The position numbers and the translations under genes were made by a program. Shown here piece after piece: positions 30,723 through 40,023 of a stretch of DNA of 64,000 bases; position 1 is the stretch's first letter, and each line of letters begins with the position of its first letter. Source of the DNA: Pseudomonadota bacterium (GTDB taxonomy: Bacteria > Myxococcota_A > Polyangia > Haliangiales > Haliangiaceae). Where the stretch lies: the NCBI GenBank assembly GCA_023428295.1, contig JAEYYV010000074.1:1-64000 (forward strand), written 5' to 3'. The notes under the pieces are model-generated. The model searched no databases and was not told the DNA's origin. It saw only the letters and a list, made by a program, of their open reading frames with translations.

Positions 30723-31831
30723 AGGATCACGAGATCATCTCGGTGGATCGCCTCGTCGATGGACTTGTAACCCAGCCTGGCCTCGATAGCAGCTGATTGC
30801 AAGCCCGAGATCCGGCGCAAGTCAGCCGCGGGATACGCGACGAGACCACGTGCGATTTCAACGCTATTGGCGTTCATTACGCTCACGGTTTCACCGAGCT
30901 CGAACTCGCCATGGACCTCGCGGATGCCTGCCGGGAGCAGGCTCTTCCCGCCGCTCTTGAGCGCACGCTCGGCCCCGTCGTCGACGACGAGCCTCCCTTC
31001 GGGCTTCGCGCCGTACGCGATCCAGTGCTTGCGCGAGGACAGCTTGCCGACCTGCGCCGGCGGAACGAACAGCGTTCCGAGATCCTGCCCGGCGAGTACG
31101 CGCGTGATGACGTCGGGCTCGCGACCGGGTGCGACGATCGCGGGCACGCCCGTGCGCGTGACGATGCGCGCGCTGCCGACCTTGCTCGCCATGCCGCCCG
31201 AGCCGACGCCGCTCACCGAGCCGCCGGCGACCGGCGCTGCTTCGCGTTCGATGTCCCGCACCACGGGCATGCGCACGCCGCTCGCGTCGCGGACTCCCTC
31301 GACGTCCGTGAGGATCACGAGCGCATCTGCGCTCGCGAGGTTCACGACGAGAGCGGCGAGCTGATCGTTATCGCCGAACTTGATCTCCTCGGTCGCGACC
31401 GTGTCGTTCTCGTTGATGATCGGAACGACACCGTGATCCAGGAGCGCGCGCAGCGTGAGTCGCGCCGACAGGAAGCGGCGGCGATCGCCCATGTCGTCGT
31501 GCGTGAGCAGCACTTGTCCGATCGCGATGTCGTGCACCGCGAACGCGTGCTCCCAGTGCTGCATGAGCGCGCTCTGTCCGACGGCGGCGGCTGCTTGCAG
31601 CGCGGGCATCTCGTCGGGGCGCTTGCCGAGGCCGAGGCGCTTCACGCCGAGCGCGATCGCGCCGGAGCTGACAACGATGACCTCGACGCCGCGGCGGCGC
31701 AGGTCCACGACTTGATCGGCGACCGTGGCGGGCCGGCTCGCGGGGCTCTCCGCGAGGAGGCGACTGCCGATCTTGACGACGACGCGCCTCGCGTTGGCGA
31801 GCGCCGCTCTCTCCGGCGGCGTGGCGCTCAC
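30719..31831 (-). CDS. proB: Glutamate 5-kinase
   Basis: A 370-residue kinase from GTG 31831 catalysing the first step of proline synthesis. The amino-acid-kinase domain shows RRVVVKIGSRLL, VIVVSSGAIALGVKRLG, INENDTVATEEIKFGDND (glutamate and Mg site) and VGSGGMASKV. The last ~95 residues (KPEGRLVVDDGAERAL, VMNANSVEIARGLVAY) are a PUA domain, as in E. coli ProB. Activity is normally feedback-inhibited by proline. It is coupled by GTGA overlaps to both neighbours. Confidence 0.95.
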   Translation of the reverse strand: MSATPPERAALANARRVVVKIGSRLLAESPASRPATVADQVVDLRRRGVEVIVVSSGAIALGVKRLGLGKRPDEMPALQAAAAVGQSALMQHWEHAFAVHDIAIGQVLLTHDDMGDRRRFLSARLTLRALLDHGVVPIINENDTVATEEIKFGDNDQLAALVVNLASADALVILTDVEGVRDASGVRMPVVRDIEREAAPVAGGSVSGVGSGGMASKVGSARIVTRTGVPAIVAPGREPDVITRVLAGQDLGTLFVPPAQVGKLSSRKHWIAYGAKPEGRLVVDDGAERALKSGGKSLLPAGIREVHGEFELGETVSVMNANSVEIARGLVAYPAADLRRISGLQSAAIEARLGYKSIDEAIHRDDLVIL

Positions 31832-32619
31832 GGCTCGCCTGCAGCGACGCGCGCTTTCCAGCGGCGATCGAGCGTGTCGAGCGCGGTGTCCAGGAACGGA
31901 TTCGCGTCGGCCGACAGCTGCACTTCGACAGCCGCCACGGTGCGCGAGAGGAAGTTGGTCTTCTGCGATAGCGCGGTCTCGATCGATTGCTCGAGCGCGT
32001 CGACCGCTTCGCCTTCCGTGACGTCCTTGTTCCTGGCGAGGAGCTTGCGCAGCGCACCGCCGCTCGCGAGATCTGCGAGCTCGAGCGGCGCGCGGACCGT
32101 GGCGCGCGCGGCGGCGAGCGCGCCTCGGCGGAACGGAGCGAACGCGAGCGCGCCCGGTGTCTGCGCGATCGATCGCGAGATCTCCTCGCGCAGCGCGAGC
32201 GCGGTCTTGCCGTCGAGCCCCGCGCCGACGTGGAGCTTGGCGCAGTAATGATCGAACAGCGTCATCGAGACGTAGTGCGACGATGCGGCGCGCGCGCGGT
32301 TCACCGTGGCGAGGACGAACAGCACGCGCTTCGCAGCGATCGTGGCCACGCGATACACGATGCCGCTCGCCGCCCACTCGGCGATCGGCGCCGGTGGCGT
32401 GTTGCCGTGCACGAGTGACTTCACGGCATCGTCGTCGAGATCCACACCGTGCATCTGCGCGATGCGGCGATAGCCCGCGCCGAGGACCTTCTCCTTGGCC
32501 CAATCGTCGACGAACGGCAGCGGCAACACCGCGGCCATGCTGCCGACGATCGACCGCGCGATGATCATGCGGCGGTGCTTGTTCAGATAGTCGCGTCGTG
32601 TGGCGAGCGCGACCGTCAT
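31828..32619 (-). CDS. Unknown protein, possibly membrane-associated
   Basis: A 263-residue, mostly helical protein. The N-terminus is basic followed by a hydrophobic stretch (MIIARSIVGSMAAVLPLPFVDDW), and a second hydrophobic segment lies at AASGIVYRVATIAAKRVLFVLATV. The layout vaguely recalls DUF697/EcsC-like membrane-associated proteins, but no signature is certain. It overlaps the upstream lipoprotein gene (ATGA) and proB (GTGA), so it is made with proline-synthesis and ribosome factors. Function unknown. Confidence 0.55.
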   Translation of the reverse strand: MTVALATRRDYLNKHRRMIIARSIVGSMAAVLPLPFVDDWAKEKVLGAGYRRIAQMHGVDLDDDAVKSLVHGNTPPAPIAEWAASGIVYRVATIAAKRVLFVLATVNRARAASSHYVSMTLFDHYCAKLHVGAGLDGKTALALREEISRSIAQTPGALAFAPFRRGALAAARATVRAPLELADLASGGALRKLLARNKDVTEGEAVDALEQSIETALSQKTNFLSRTVAAVEVQLSADANPFLDTALDTLDRRWKARVAAGEP

Positions 32620-33539
32620 GGCGTCACCGCTTCGCTCTGGCTCTGCTTGCGCGACGGCGGCGCGATGCCCTCGAGCAGCTTGTCACGCTCGTCGACTTCG
32701 CGCAGGCGCTCGGGCGTGGCGACGACCTCTGCTGTCTCGGGCGGCGTGATCGCAGCGGCGCCGATCTTGGTGACCGTGCTCGTGAGCGTCACCGTCATCT
32801 TGAAGTTTCGCCTGTCGCGCATGAGCTCGATCGTACCCACGAGCTTGACCGAGAGGGGAATGGCTCGCTCTGCGTCGAGGATGACCTCGCCCGACACGTC
32901 ATGGATCACGCGGGCCTCGCGCCACTTGCGCTGCACGAGCTTCTCGGGCGGGTTCGGCGCGGCCTTCGCTGCCTGGCGGAGCTCGATCTTGCGAGCGTTG
33001 CGCCCGGCGAACGTGGTGGCGCCTTTGTCGGCGACATCCACGGCGGGCGCGATCAGCTCCCATGTCGCCGCGATCGGCGCGTAGAACTTGTCGCGTTGCT
33101 CGACCGCCTCCGTCGGAGACTCGGGCGCGCGCTGATGCCAGCGCTGGTAGCGCGGGCGCAAGAACAGCGAAGCTCCGTCGAAGATCACCTCGCGCCCGTA
33201 GTCGGCGGTGTTGCCGTACGTGCCGTGATACGCGTCCTTGTCACCGAGCTCGAGCACGGTGGTCTCGGTCATGTCCGTGGTGACCTGGGCCGCTTCCTCG
33301 ACGCGGGTCACTACCGTCATCTCCGTGCGGTGCGCACCGAGCGCTGCGCTGACCGCACCGTACGGCTGCATCATCGCGCGCGAGAGCTCGGCAGGCTCGG
33401 TCGCCGCGCGCGTCACCACGATCGCTTCGGTCGACACGGCCGGCGCGACCACGAGGTTGCCGAGGTCTTTGTCGTCCACGCCCTGCGCACGGCCGCAGCC
33501 CAGCCCCACGGCCAAACATGCGATCGCGACGCGGCTCAT
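32616..33539 (-). CDS. Lipoprotein of unknown function
   Basis: A 307-residue exported protein. MSRVAIACLAVGLGC is a short lipoprotein signal with lipobox GLGC. The rest is beta-rich (TEMTVVTRVEEAAQVTTDM, REVIFDGASLFLRPRYQRW, SGEVILDAERAIPLSVKLV, NFKMTVTLTSTVTKIG), suggesting a LolA/LppX-like half-barrel, but this is inference from strand pattern alone. It heads the six-gene overlapping chain ending in rlmH. It is divergent from the prepilin peptidase, with 29 bases between starts. Confidence 0.55.
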   Translation of the reverse strand: MSRVAIACLAVGLGCGRAQGVDDKDLGNLVVAPAVSTEAIVVTRAATEPAELSRAMMQPYGAVSAALGAHRTEMTVVTRVEEAAQVTTDMTETTVLELGDKDAYHGTYGNTADYGREVIFDGASLFLRPRYQRWHQRAPESPTEAVEQRDKFYAPIAATWELIAPAVDVADKGATTFAGRNARKIELRQAAKAAPNPPEKLVQRKWREARVIHDVSGEVILDAERAIPLSVKLVGTIELMRDRRNFKMTVTLTSTVTKIGAAAITPPETAEVVATPERLREVDERDKLLEGIAPPSRKQSQSEAVTP

Positions 33540-33568
33540 GGGCGAGTTCTACACTAGAGTCAGACCCG

Positions 33569-34885
33569 GTGCTCGCCGAGCTGGAACCCCTCGCGTCGTC
33601 CTACGGGGCCTACGCGTTCGCGGTGCTCCTCGGGCTCCTCTGGGGCAGCTTCGCGAACGTCTGTATTTATCGCTGGCCTCCATCGAAGGAGTTCCCGGCG
33701 GGCCGGTCGGTGGTCGCGCCGGGCTCGCACTGCTTCGCGTGCAACACCCCGATCCGCTGGTACGACAACGTCCCGCTCATCAGCTGGCTGTGGCTGCGCG
33801 GGCGCTGTCGCTCGTGCAAAGCGCCGTTCAGCGGGCGTTACTTGATCGTCGAGGCGCTGACCGGCGTTCTGTTCGGCGTCGCCTGGCACATGAACGTGAC
33901 GGCCGGCGTCCTGTTCGAGCCGTTCGACGAGCGCTTGATCCGCTTCGTCGCGAGCTGCGCGTTCTGCTTCACGATGGTCGTGATCGCGTTCATCGATATC
34001 GACCACAAGCTGATCCTGCATCGCGTGTGGTCGGTCCTCGTGTTCTACGGGCTGTCGCTCGTGATCGGACAGCCGTGGTGGGTCGGTCTCGTCGGCGCGG
34101 TGATCGGCTACGGGCTGCCATGGGTGATCGGCGAGATCTACTTCATCGTCGCAGAGCGCGAGGGGCTGGGCCTGGGCGACAGCATGTTGCTGGCGATCAT
34201 CGGCGCGCTCCTCGGGTGGCGCGGCGTCGTCGCGTCGTTGTTCCTCGGAGCGCTCACCGGATCGATCATCGGCGTGCTCGTCCTCGTGCGCGGTGAGCCA
34301 AAGGGCGAGCCAGCGAGGGAGCCAGAGCTAGGGAACGACGACGAGCCCGCGACGTCACGCGCCGGTTCGCTCGTCGCGGTCGGTGCCGTCGGCGCGACCG
34401 TGCTCGCCACGATCGCGGCGCTGAAGGGTTGGTACCCGCTCGCCGGCATCGCGTGCGTCGGTGCGCTGCTGTGCCTCGTCATCTCTCGCAAGCTCGAGCC
34501 GCCGCTACCCGACGAAGATGGCGCCGGGCGATCGTCCGAGGAGGCCGAGGAATCCGCACCCACGCGCACACCGGCCGTTCTCGCACTCGGCTCGGCGGTG
34601 ATCCTCGCGAGCGCCGTCGCGCTGACGCTCCTCCGCTACCCGATCGTTGCCGGTGTGCTGACCGCCGCGGGGCTCGCGCTGTTGTTCGTCGCGCGCACAC
34701 TGCACATGCGTGACGGTCAGGACGAGCCCGCAGCCGACGAGCCGGAGTCGTCCGAGCCGGTCGAGCCAACCGACGCTCCTTCGCTCATGCGGACCGAGCT
34801 GCCGTTCGGCCCGTTCCTCGCGATCGGCGCGGTGTTCTATCTATTTGCCGAGCCATGGATCGTGGTCCAGTTCTCGCTGCTATAG
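33569..34885 (+). CDS. pilD: Type IV prepilin peptidase (A24) with an inserted multi-TM domain
   Basis: A 438-residue membrane peptidase from GTG 33569. LLWGSFANVCIYRWP is the usual start. The zinc-type Cys pairs HCFACNTP and CRSCKAP are intact, as are the catalytic aspartates in FIDIDHKLI and GLGLGDSML (about residue 200). It processes and N-methylates type IV pilins or pseudopilins. Canonical enzymes (~290 residues) pass directly from the LTGSIIGVLVLV helix to a final PFGPFLAIGA helix. Here about 160 residues with four extra helices (about 245-405) are inserted between them. The pseudokinase begins eight bases downstream. Confidence 0.88.
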   Translation: MLAELEPLASSYGAYAFAVLLGLLWGSFANVCIYRWPPSKEFPAGRSVVAPGSHCFACNTPIRWYDNVPLISWLWLRGRCRSCKAPFSGRYLIVEALTGVLFGVAWHMNVTAGVLFEPFDERLIRFVASCAFCFTMVVIAFIDIDHKLILHRVWSVLVFYGLSLVIGQPWWVGLVGAVIGYGLPWVIGEIYFIVAEREGLGLGDSMLLAIIGALLGWRGVVASLFLGALTGSIIGVLVLVRGEPKGEPAREPELGNDDEPATSRAGSLVAVGAVGATVLATIAALKGWYPLAGIACVGALLCLVISRKLEPPLPDEDGAGRSSEEAEESAPTRTPAVLALGSAVILASAVALTLLRYPIVAGVLTAAGLALLFVARTLHMRDGQDEPAADEPESSEPVEPTDAPSLMRTELPFGPFLAIGAVFYLFAEPWIVVQFSLL

Positions 34886-34892
34886 TGGACGT

Positions 34893-37262
34893 GTGGGTGG
34901 CCAAGCTGCCGAGCAGATCATCGCCGGCGTTGTCCTGAGCGAGCGTCTGGCAGTGACCATGTACGGCGCGATCCACCGCGCGCAGTTCGAGGGTCAGCGG
35001 AATCAACGCGGGCTCGTCGTGGACCCGAAGATGCTGGCCGAGTCGTCGTTCCGCATGGCGCTCACGGACGGCACGATCGTTCACTCGGTCACCGCGCTCC
35101 AGCACCCGAACATCGTCCCCACGGTCACCGTGGAAGATGGCGGTCCGGATGTCGTCATCGTCACGCGTGGCGTCGGCCGCTACGTCACGGTGCAGGACCT
35201 GATCGCGTCGGCGAAGGCCAACCGAGGGCAGGGCGGCAAGCTCGCGCTCCCCGTCGCCGCGGCGATCGGCAAGAGCGTCGTCGAGGCGCTCGCCACGGCG
35301 CACAAAGCGAAGGTCGTACACGGCGCCGTACATCCGCGCAGCGTGCTTGTCGATGAAGACGGCACCGTTCGCCTCGCCGACTTCATCGTCGGACGCGCGC
35401 TGACCACCGCCGTCGCGCAAGGCGCCGACTCGGCGCTGTGGCGCGGGCTCGCGGGCTATCTGGCGCCGGAGCTCGTCGTCGGCGAAGAGCCCGACTTCGC
35501 GGCGGACGTGTTCGCGTGCGGCGCGATGCTGTTCACGATGCTGTCGGGCGAAGCGCCGCCGGGAACGCTGCATGTCACGCCTGCCGTCGAGCGGCTCGTG
35601 CAGCGCGCGCTCGATACCGATGTCACCCGGCGCTACAAGAACGCATCGGACCTCCTCGAGAACTTGCTCGAGGCGTTCGAGGACGATCGCTGGGAGGTCG
35701 CGACGCGAGGCGAGGTGATCAAAGCGGCGGGGCTCATGCGCGCGGGCAGCGAGAGCGGACTCGACGATGCGACCGAGGATCTGCTCGCGTCGCTCGGTAA
35801 CTCCGCGGTCAACGTGACGCCGATGCGTCCATCGATGGACTCGCGTGCGGCCGAGATCAACGCGCGTCACACGAAGACGCCGACGAGCCAGAACCGCCTC
35901 GACGCGCTGCTCGCGGATCTCGACGATTCGCGCGAGCACACGTCCGTCGACGACATGGGCTTCAAGCGCGATCCCATCTCCGAGCTGATCCAGATGGATC
36001 CGCGCAAGAAGGAGGCGATCGTCCAGGTCAAGCCGGTGCGCTCGTCGGCGCGCGTGCCGTCGCTCGACGATCCCGACGAGGACACGCCGCTGCCGCTCCC
36101 CGCCCGCGACTCTGACTCCGACATGCGCTATCACGCGCGCGGTTCGTCCAAGGACGAAGCGGCAGCGATGGACGCGCTCGCCGGTCTCGACGAGCCGGTG
36201 CGCCGTATGTCGAGCGCGGCCGAGCAAGCGACTGTCGCCGCGGAGAAGCTCGAGTCGGCCGCGCGTCGCGCCGAAGCGGCGGCGAAGCGGGTGGACACCG
36301 GCGATACGAAGGTTGTCGCCAGTGAGGACAGCAAGAAGGCGCCGTCGCCGCGCGTGGTGGCAACGCCCAACCTCGCCGAGATTCCGGACTTCCAAGAGCT
36401 GCCCACGCCGCGCCTCAAGAGCCGCGCGGTCGGCATCATCTCGATGCTCGTCGTGATCGGCGGCGCCGTCGGCTTCTATTACATCTATCAAGATCAGAAG
36501 GCGCAGCGCGCGAAGAACGAGGAGCAGCAGAAGCAAGCCGAGATCGATCGCCAGAACAAGGAAGTCGAGCTCCGCAACAAGCAGAAGGACCGAGGCTCGA
36601 TCACGTACAAGATCGAGCCCGGCGAAGCGCGTCCCGGCAGCGTGTGGCTCAAGCTCGGTCGCTCGGGACCGGACTTCCACACGCTCCCGCTCTCGTCGAG
36701 TCAGATGCACCGCATCCGCATCGAGCTCGATGGCTATCAAGCGGTGGACACCGAGGTGCTCGCTGCGAACTGGTCGGTGGTCGACGACAAGGCTGCCGGA
36801 TCCGGCTCGGACACGGAGCGCGCAGGCCTCGTGCAGAAGAAGGCGACCGTGAACATCACGCTCAAAGCCGCCGGCAAGAGCAAGGATGGCAAGTCACTCG
36901 CCGAGCCGCTGCCCGCGCGTCCGCCGAACCTCGCGGTCGAGGCGACCGGCTTCACGCCTGGGGAAGGTCCGATCAACATCCAGACAAGTCCGCCCGGTGC
37001 GGAGGTCTGGTTGCTCATCGGTTACGGCGACACCGGTACGCCGTTTCCCACGGTGGCGGGACGTCCGTACGAGCTGCGTGCGCTGATGGATGGATACAAG
37101 CCGGGCTACGCGTCGATCACCGAAGACGAGTGGCGCGATGGCGGCAATCCAAACATCCCGATCGACGAGGCCAAGAAGAAGTCGACGATCGAGAAGACGC
37201 TCACGCTCGTGCCGGACCCGGATTGGGTCGACCCCAAGGACAAGAAGAAGAAGGGGAAGTAG
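34893..37262 (+). CDS. Membrane-anchored pseudokinase with PEGA-like extracytoplasmic region
   Basis: A 789-residue protein from GTG 34893. Residues about 10-270 have a Ser/Thr kinase fold (QHPNIVPTV, VVEALATAHKAKVVHG, YLAPEL, FACGAMLFTMLSGEAPP) but lack catalytic residues: HRDLKPDN is HGAVHPRS (143-150), DFG is DFI (163-165), and no glycine-rich loop is seen. A long linker with an Ala/Glu coiled segment (AEKLESAARRAEAAAKRV) leads to one TM near 512-532 (VGIISMLVVIGGAVGFYYIY). The outer part has PEGA-like strands (GPINIQTSPPGAEVWL) and a Lys-rich tail. Inference: a phospho-binding or scaffold protein in the prepilin peptidase-Hsp70 operon. Confidence 0.8.
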   Translation: MGGQAAEQIIAGVVLSERLAVTMYGAIHRAQFEGQRNQRGLVVDPKMLAESSFRMALTDGTIVHSVTALQHPNIVPTVTVEDGGPDVVIVTRGVGRYVTVQDLIASAKANRGQGGKLALPVAAAIGKSVVEALATAHKAKVVHGAVHPRSVLVDEDGTVRLADFIVGRALTTAVAQGADSALWRGLAGYLAPELVVGEEPDFAADVFACGAMLFTMLSGEAPPGTLHVTPAVERLVQRALDTDVTRRYKNASDLLENLLEAFEDDRWEVATRGEVIKAAGLMRAGSESGLDDATEDLLASLGNSAVNVTPMRPSMDSRAAEINARHTKTPTSQNRLDALLADLDDSREHTSVDDMGFKRDPISELIQMDPRKKEAIVQVKPVRSSARVPSLDDPDEDTPLPLPARDSDSDMRYHARGSSKDEAAAMDALAGLDEPVRRMSSAAEQATVAAEKLESAARRAEAAAKRVDTGDTKVVASEDSKKAPSPRVVATPNLAEIPDFQELPTPRLKSRAVGIISMLVVIGGAVGFYYIYQDQKAQRAKNEEQQKQAEIDRQNKEVELRNKQKDRGSITYKIEPGEARPGSVWLKLGRSGPDFHTLPLSSSQMHRIRIELDGYQAVDTEVLAANWSVVDDKAAGSGSDTERAGLVQKKATVNITLKAAGKSKDGKSLAEPLPARPPNLAVEATGFTPGEGPINIQTSPPGAEVWLLIGYGDTGTPFPTVAGRPYELRALMDGYKPGYASITEDEWRDGGNPNIPIDEAKKKSTIEKTLTLVPDPDWVDPKDKKKKGK

Positions 37263-38431
37263 TGGCGGGGGGCCGTACCCTGCACGTGCGTTGTTCGACC
37301 TGGGAGCAGGTCGAGACCTTCTATTCGCGAAAGCTTCGCAAAGGGAAGCTGCTCTCGATGAAGGTGCCGTTCGCGGCGACGCCCGGCGGTTCGGTCACGC
37401 TCGGTCTCGAGCTGCCCAACGAGGTCGTGGTCGCGATCGATGGCACGGTGCTGAAGGCGTCGCCGATCGATGGCGATACGAAGACGTGGATCGAGGTCGA
37501 GCTTCACGGCTTCACCGACGAGGTCGTGCAGCGGATCAAGTCGATGGCGGCCGCGGTCGCGACGCCCGCCGCCGCGCCAACCCCGCGGGCGCCCACGCCC
37601 CCGCCTGCGATGGACACGACGCCCGTCGTGCCCACCGTGACCAAGCCTGCGGTCTCGCGCACGGCGACGGCGCAAGCGAGCGAGGATCTTCCCGCCGACG
37701 AGCGCGCCCTGTTCCAGCACCTGACCGCGGAGCTGAAGCGCATGCGCCAGGCCGCGGTGCACGAGGTGCTCGGCGTGGATCGCGATGCGGACGCCGACGC
37801 GATCCGCGCGGGGTGGATGCGGCTCGTACGCCGGCATCACCCGGACCTCGTCGCGCGTCGCAAAGCGCCGGCGATCACGCCCCTCGCCGAGGAGCTGACG
37901 ATCCTCGCCAACCGCGCCTACGCTCGCTTGCGCGTGGCGCTCGTCGCCGAAGGACGTGCGACGACAATCGGCGCCACCGTGCAAGCGCCGCCCGGATGGC
38001 TCGTCGGCTTCGACGACATCGCGAGCGCGGGGCGCACGCCGGCCGCGATCAAAGCAGAAGCCCCAAAGCGCTCTCCCGTCGCATCGATACCACCGCCGAT
38101 CGGCGAGGCGACCGCGAGCCCGCAGCTCCACGGCGGCGATACGTTCGAGACCCGCGCGCGCGCGATGCTCGTGCAAGGCGAACCGGACAACGCGCAGGAG
38201 GTGCTCGCCGCGGCGCTCGTCGTGTATCCGCGTTCGCGACCGCTGCGCTCGCTGTACTACGTCGCGTCCGCCGTCGCCGCGCTCGACAAGGGCGAGGTCA
38301 TGCTCGCCACGTCGCAGCTCGAGACGGCGCTCGCGCACTACGAGCAGTGCGTGGAGGCATCGCGCATCCTCGATTATCTCCGGCACAGCAACGGCCATGA
38401 TCGCGACGTGATCCGGAGTCTGTTCGAGTGA
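37262..38431 (+). CDS. PilZ-like + J-domain protein with TPR-like tail
   Basis: Start GTG 37262 shares a base with the upstream stop; 389 residues. Residues about 1-95 form a PilZ-like beta-barrel (LLSMKVPFAATPGGSVTLG, VVAIDGTVLKASPI). After a Pro/Ala linker comes a J domain from about 160 (VHEVLGVDRDADADAIRAGW) with the HPD motif at 193-195, the signal that stimulates Hsp70 ATPase. The last ~90 residues (ETRARAMLVQGEPDNAQEVL) look like TPR helices. The next gene encodes an Hsp70 with overlapping start, so it is very likely the partner. No strict c-di-GMP RxxxR motif is evident. Confidence 0.8.
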   Translation: MAGGRTLHVRCSTWEQVETFYSRKLRKGKLLSMKVPFAATPGGSVTLGLELPNEVVVAIDGTVLKASPIDGDTKTWIEVELHGFTDEVVQRIKSMAAAVATPAAAPTPRAPTPPPAMDTTPVVPTVTKPAVSRTATAQASEDLPADERALFQHLTAELKRMRQAAVHEVLGVDRDADADAIRAGWMRLVRRHHPDLVARRKAPAITPLAEELTILANRAYARLRVALVAEGRATTIGATVQAPPGWLVGFDDIASAGRTPAAIKAEAPKRSPVASIPPPIGEATASPQLHGGDTFETRARAMLVQGEPDNAQEVLAAALVVYPRSRPLRSLYYVASAVAALDKGEVMLATSQLETALAHYEQCVEASRILDYLRHSNGHDRDVIRSLFE

Positions 38432-40023
38432 GCATCGATCGCAGCTTGGGAGTCGGCATCGACCTGGGCACGACGAACTCGGTCGTCGCGGTGCTCGATC
38501 GCGATGGCGCGCCGCGCATCCTGACCACGCCCGAAGGCTCGACGACGATGCCGTCGCTCGTGTGGTACTCGCCGGACGGCCCCGTGGTGGGGGAGGAAGC
38601 GCGCGAAGGACTCGAGCACTCGCCCGATGTCACGATCTTCGGAGCGAAGCGTCTGCTCGGCCGGCGCTACGATCACCCGGACATTCGCAGGCTCGCGCGC
38701 TCGCTGCCGTACGAGCTCACCGAGGCACCGAACGGCGACACCTGGATCGCGCTCGGCAACGGCCGGCTGGTCTCACCCGAGGAGGTGTGCGCGCTGATCC
38801 TGCAGAAGCTACGCAAGGTGGCCGAGGCGCACTTCAAGAAGCCGGTGACACGCGCGGTGATCACGATCCCCGCGTGGTACGACGCCGCGCAGCGACAGGC
38901 GACCAAGGATGCGGCGCAGATCGCCGGCATCAGCGTGATGCGCTTGCTCAGCGAGCCCACCGCCGCTGCTCTCGGACACGGTGCGCATCGCGGCGACGAT
39001 CGTCGCTTCCTCGTCTGCGATCTCGGTGGCGGCACGTTCGACGTCGCGGCGGTCGACGTGCAGGGCGGCACGTTCGAGGTGCTCGCGACCACGGGCGATC
39101 CGTTCCTCGGCGGCGATGACGTCGATCACGCGATGGTCGATCACCTCGTGCGCGATGTCCGCATGCAGAAGGGCTTCGACATCTCGAGCGACTCCATCGC
39201 GATCGAGCGCCTGCGGATCACGGCGCAGCGCGCGAAGCACGATCTGTCGTCGGCGAGCGGCACGTCGCTGCAGATTCCCGAGCTCGTGCAGCTGCCGTCG
39301 GGGCGCGCGGTCGAATACGACAAGGCGATCCGGCGCGACGAGCTCGAGCTGTGGACGGCGCCGCTCGTGCGCCGGCTCGAAGCGCCGATCAAAGACGCGC
39401 TCGCGCGGTGTGGCCGCAAAGCGAGCGACGTGCAGGAGATCCTGCTCGTCGGCGGCATGACGCGAATGCCGGCGATCAGGAAAGAGATCCAGCGCGTCCT
39501 CGGTAGAGAGCCGCGCGTGATCGCGAATCCCGAGGAGGTCGTCGCCGTCGGTGCGGCGCTCGAGGTCGCGCGCCTCGAGGGGAGCATCGATGGCATCTTG
39601 CTCATCGATGTGACCGCGCGCGGGATCATGATGTCGGTCGGCGGCGCGGGCTCGACCGGCACGGATCCCTGCGAGCTCGTCATCGCTCGCAGCTCGGTCG
39701 TCCCCACGCGCGAACATCGCGTGTTCGCGACGCGCAAGGATGATCAGACGCGGATCGACTTCGACATCTGGGAAGGTGAATCCCCGGATCCATCCCAGAA
39801 CCGCCATCTGTGTCGCTACGCGGTGCTCGATCTTCCCGAGGCAACCGCGGGAGACGTGCTGGTCCTCGTCGAAGTGACGCTGGACACCGACGGCACGATT
39901 CGCCTCGGCGCGAGCGAGATGGTGTCCGGAGAGCGCCTCCAGCTCGAACAAGTGTTTCATGCGGGCCTTGCCCGCTCCGATGTCGTGCGCCTCGCGAAGG
40001 CCATGGCAGAATCGGCGCCGTGA
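38428..40023 (+). CDS. Hsp70-family chaperone (DnaK paralogue)
   Basis: A 531-residue Hsp70 from GTG 38428, overlapping the J-protein stop. The ATPase domain is complete: GIDLGTTNSVVAVLDRDG, ITIPAWYDAAQRQATKDAA, LLSEPTAAAL, CDLGGGTFDVAAVDV and ILLVGGMTRMPAIRKEI. The substrate-binding beta domain (about 390-510) is present, but the helical lid of DnaK (~100 residues) is missing, making it shorter than DnaK (~635). This suggests a specialised Hsp70 working with the adjacent J-protein rather than the housekeeping chaperone. It overlaps the next gene by four bases. Confidence 0.88.
   Translation: MSIDRSLGVGIDLGTTNSVVAVLDRDGAPRILTTPEGSTTMPSLVWYSPDGPVVGEEAREGLEHSPDVTIFGAKRLLGRRYDHPDIRRLARSLPYELTEAPNGDTWIALGNGRLVSPEEVCALILQKLRKVAEAHFKKPVTRAVITIPAWYDAAQRQATKDAAQIAGISVMRLLSEPTAAALGHGAHRGDDRRFLVCDLGGGTFDVAAVDVQGGTFEVLATTGDPFLGGDDVDHAMVDHLVRDVRMQKGFDISSDSIAIERLRITAQRAKHDLSSASGTSLQIPELVQLPSGRAVEYDKAIRRDELELWTAPLVRRLEAPIKDALARCGRKASDVQEILLVGGMTRMPAIRKEIQRVLGREPRVIANPEEVVAVGAALEVARLEGSIDGILLIDVTARGIMMSVGGAGSTGTDPCELVIARSSVVPTREHRVFATRKDDQTRIDFDIWEGESPDPSQNRHLCRYAVLDLPEATAGDVLVLVEVTLDTDGTIRLGASEMVSGERLQLEQVFHAGLARSDVVRLAKAMAESAP

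Noticed and set aside
34785..36740. A 651-codon minus-strand frame opposite the pseudokinase
   Set aside because: Composition is Arg/Leu-biased with no domain, while the plus strand encodes recognisable kinase, TM and PEGA-like segments.
38428..40023. Housekeeping DnaK
   Set aside because: The protein lacks the helical lid, is about 100 residues too short and sits with a PilZ-like/J protein rather than grpE/dnaJ.
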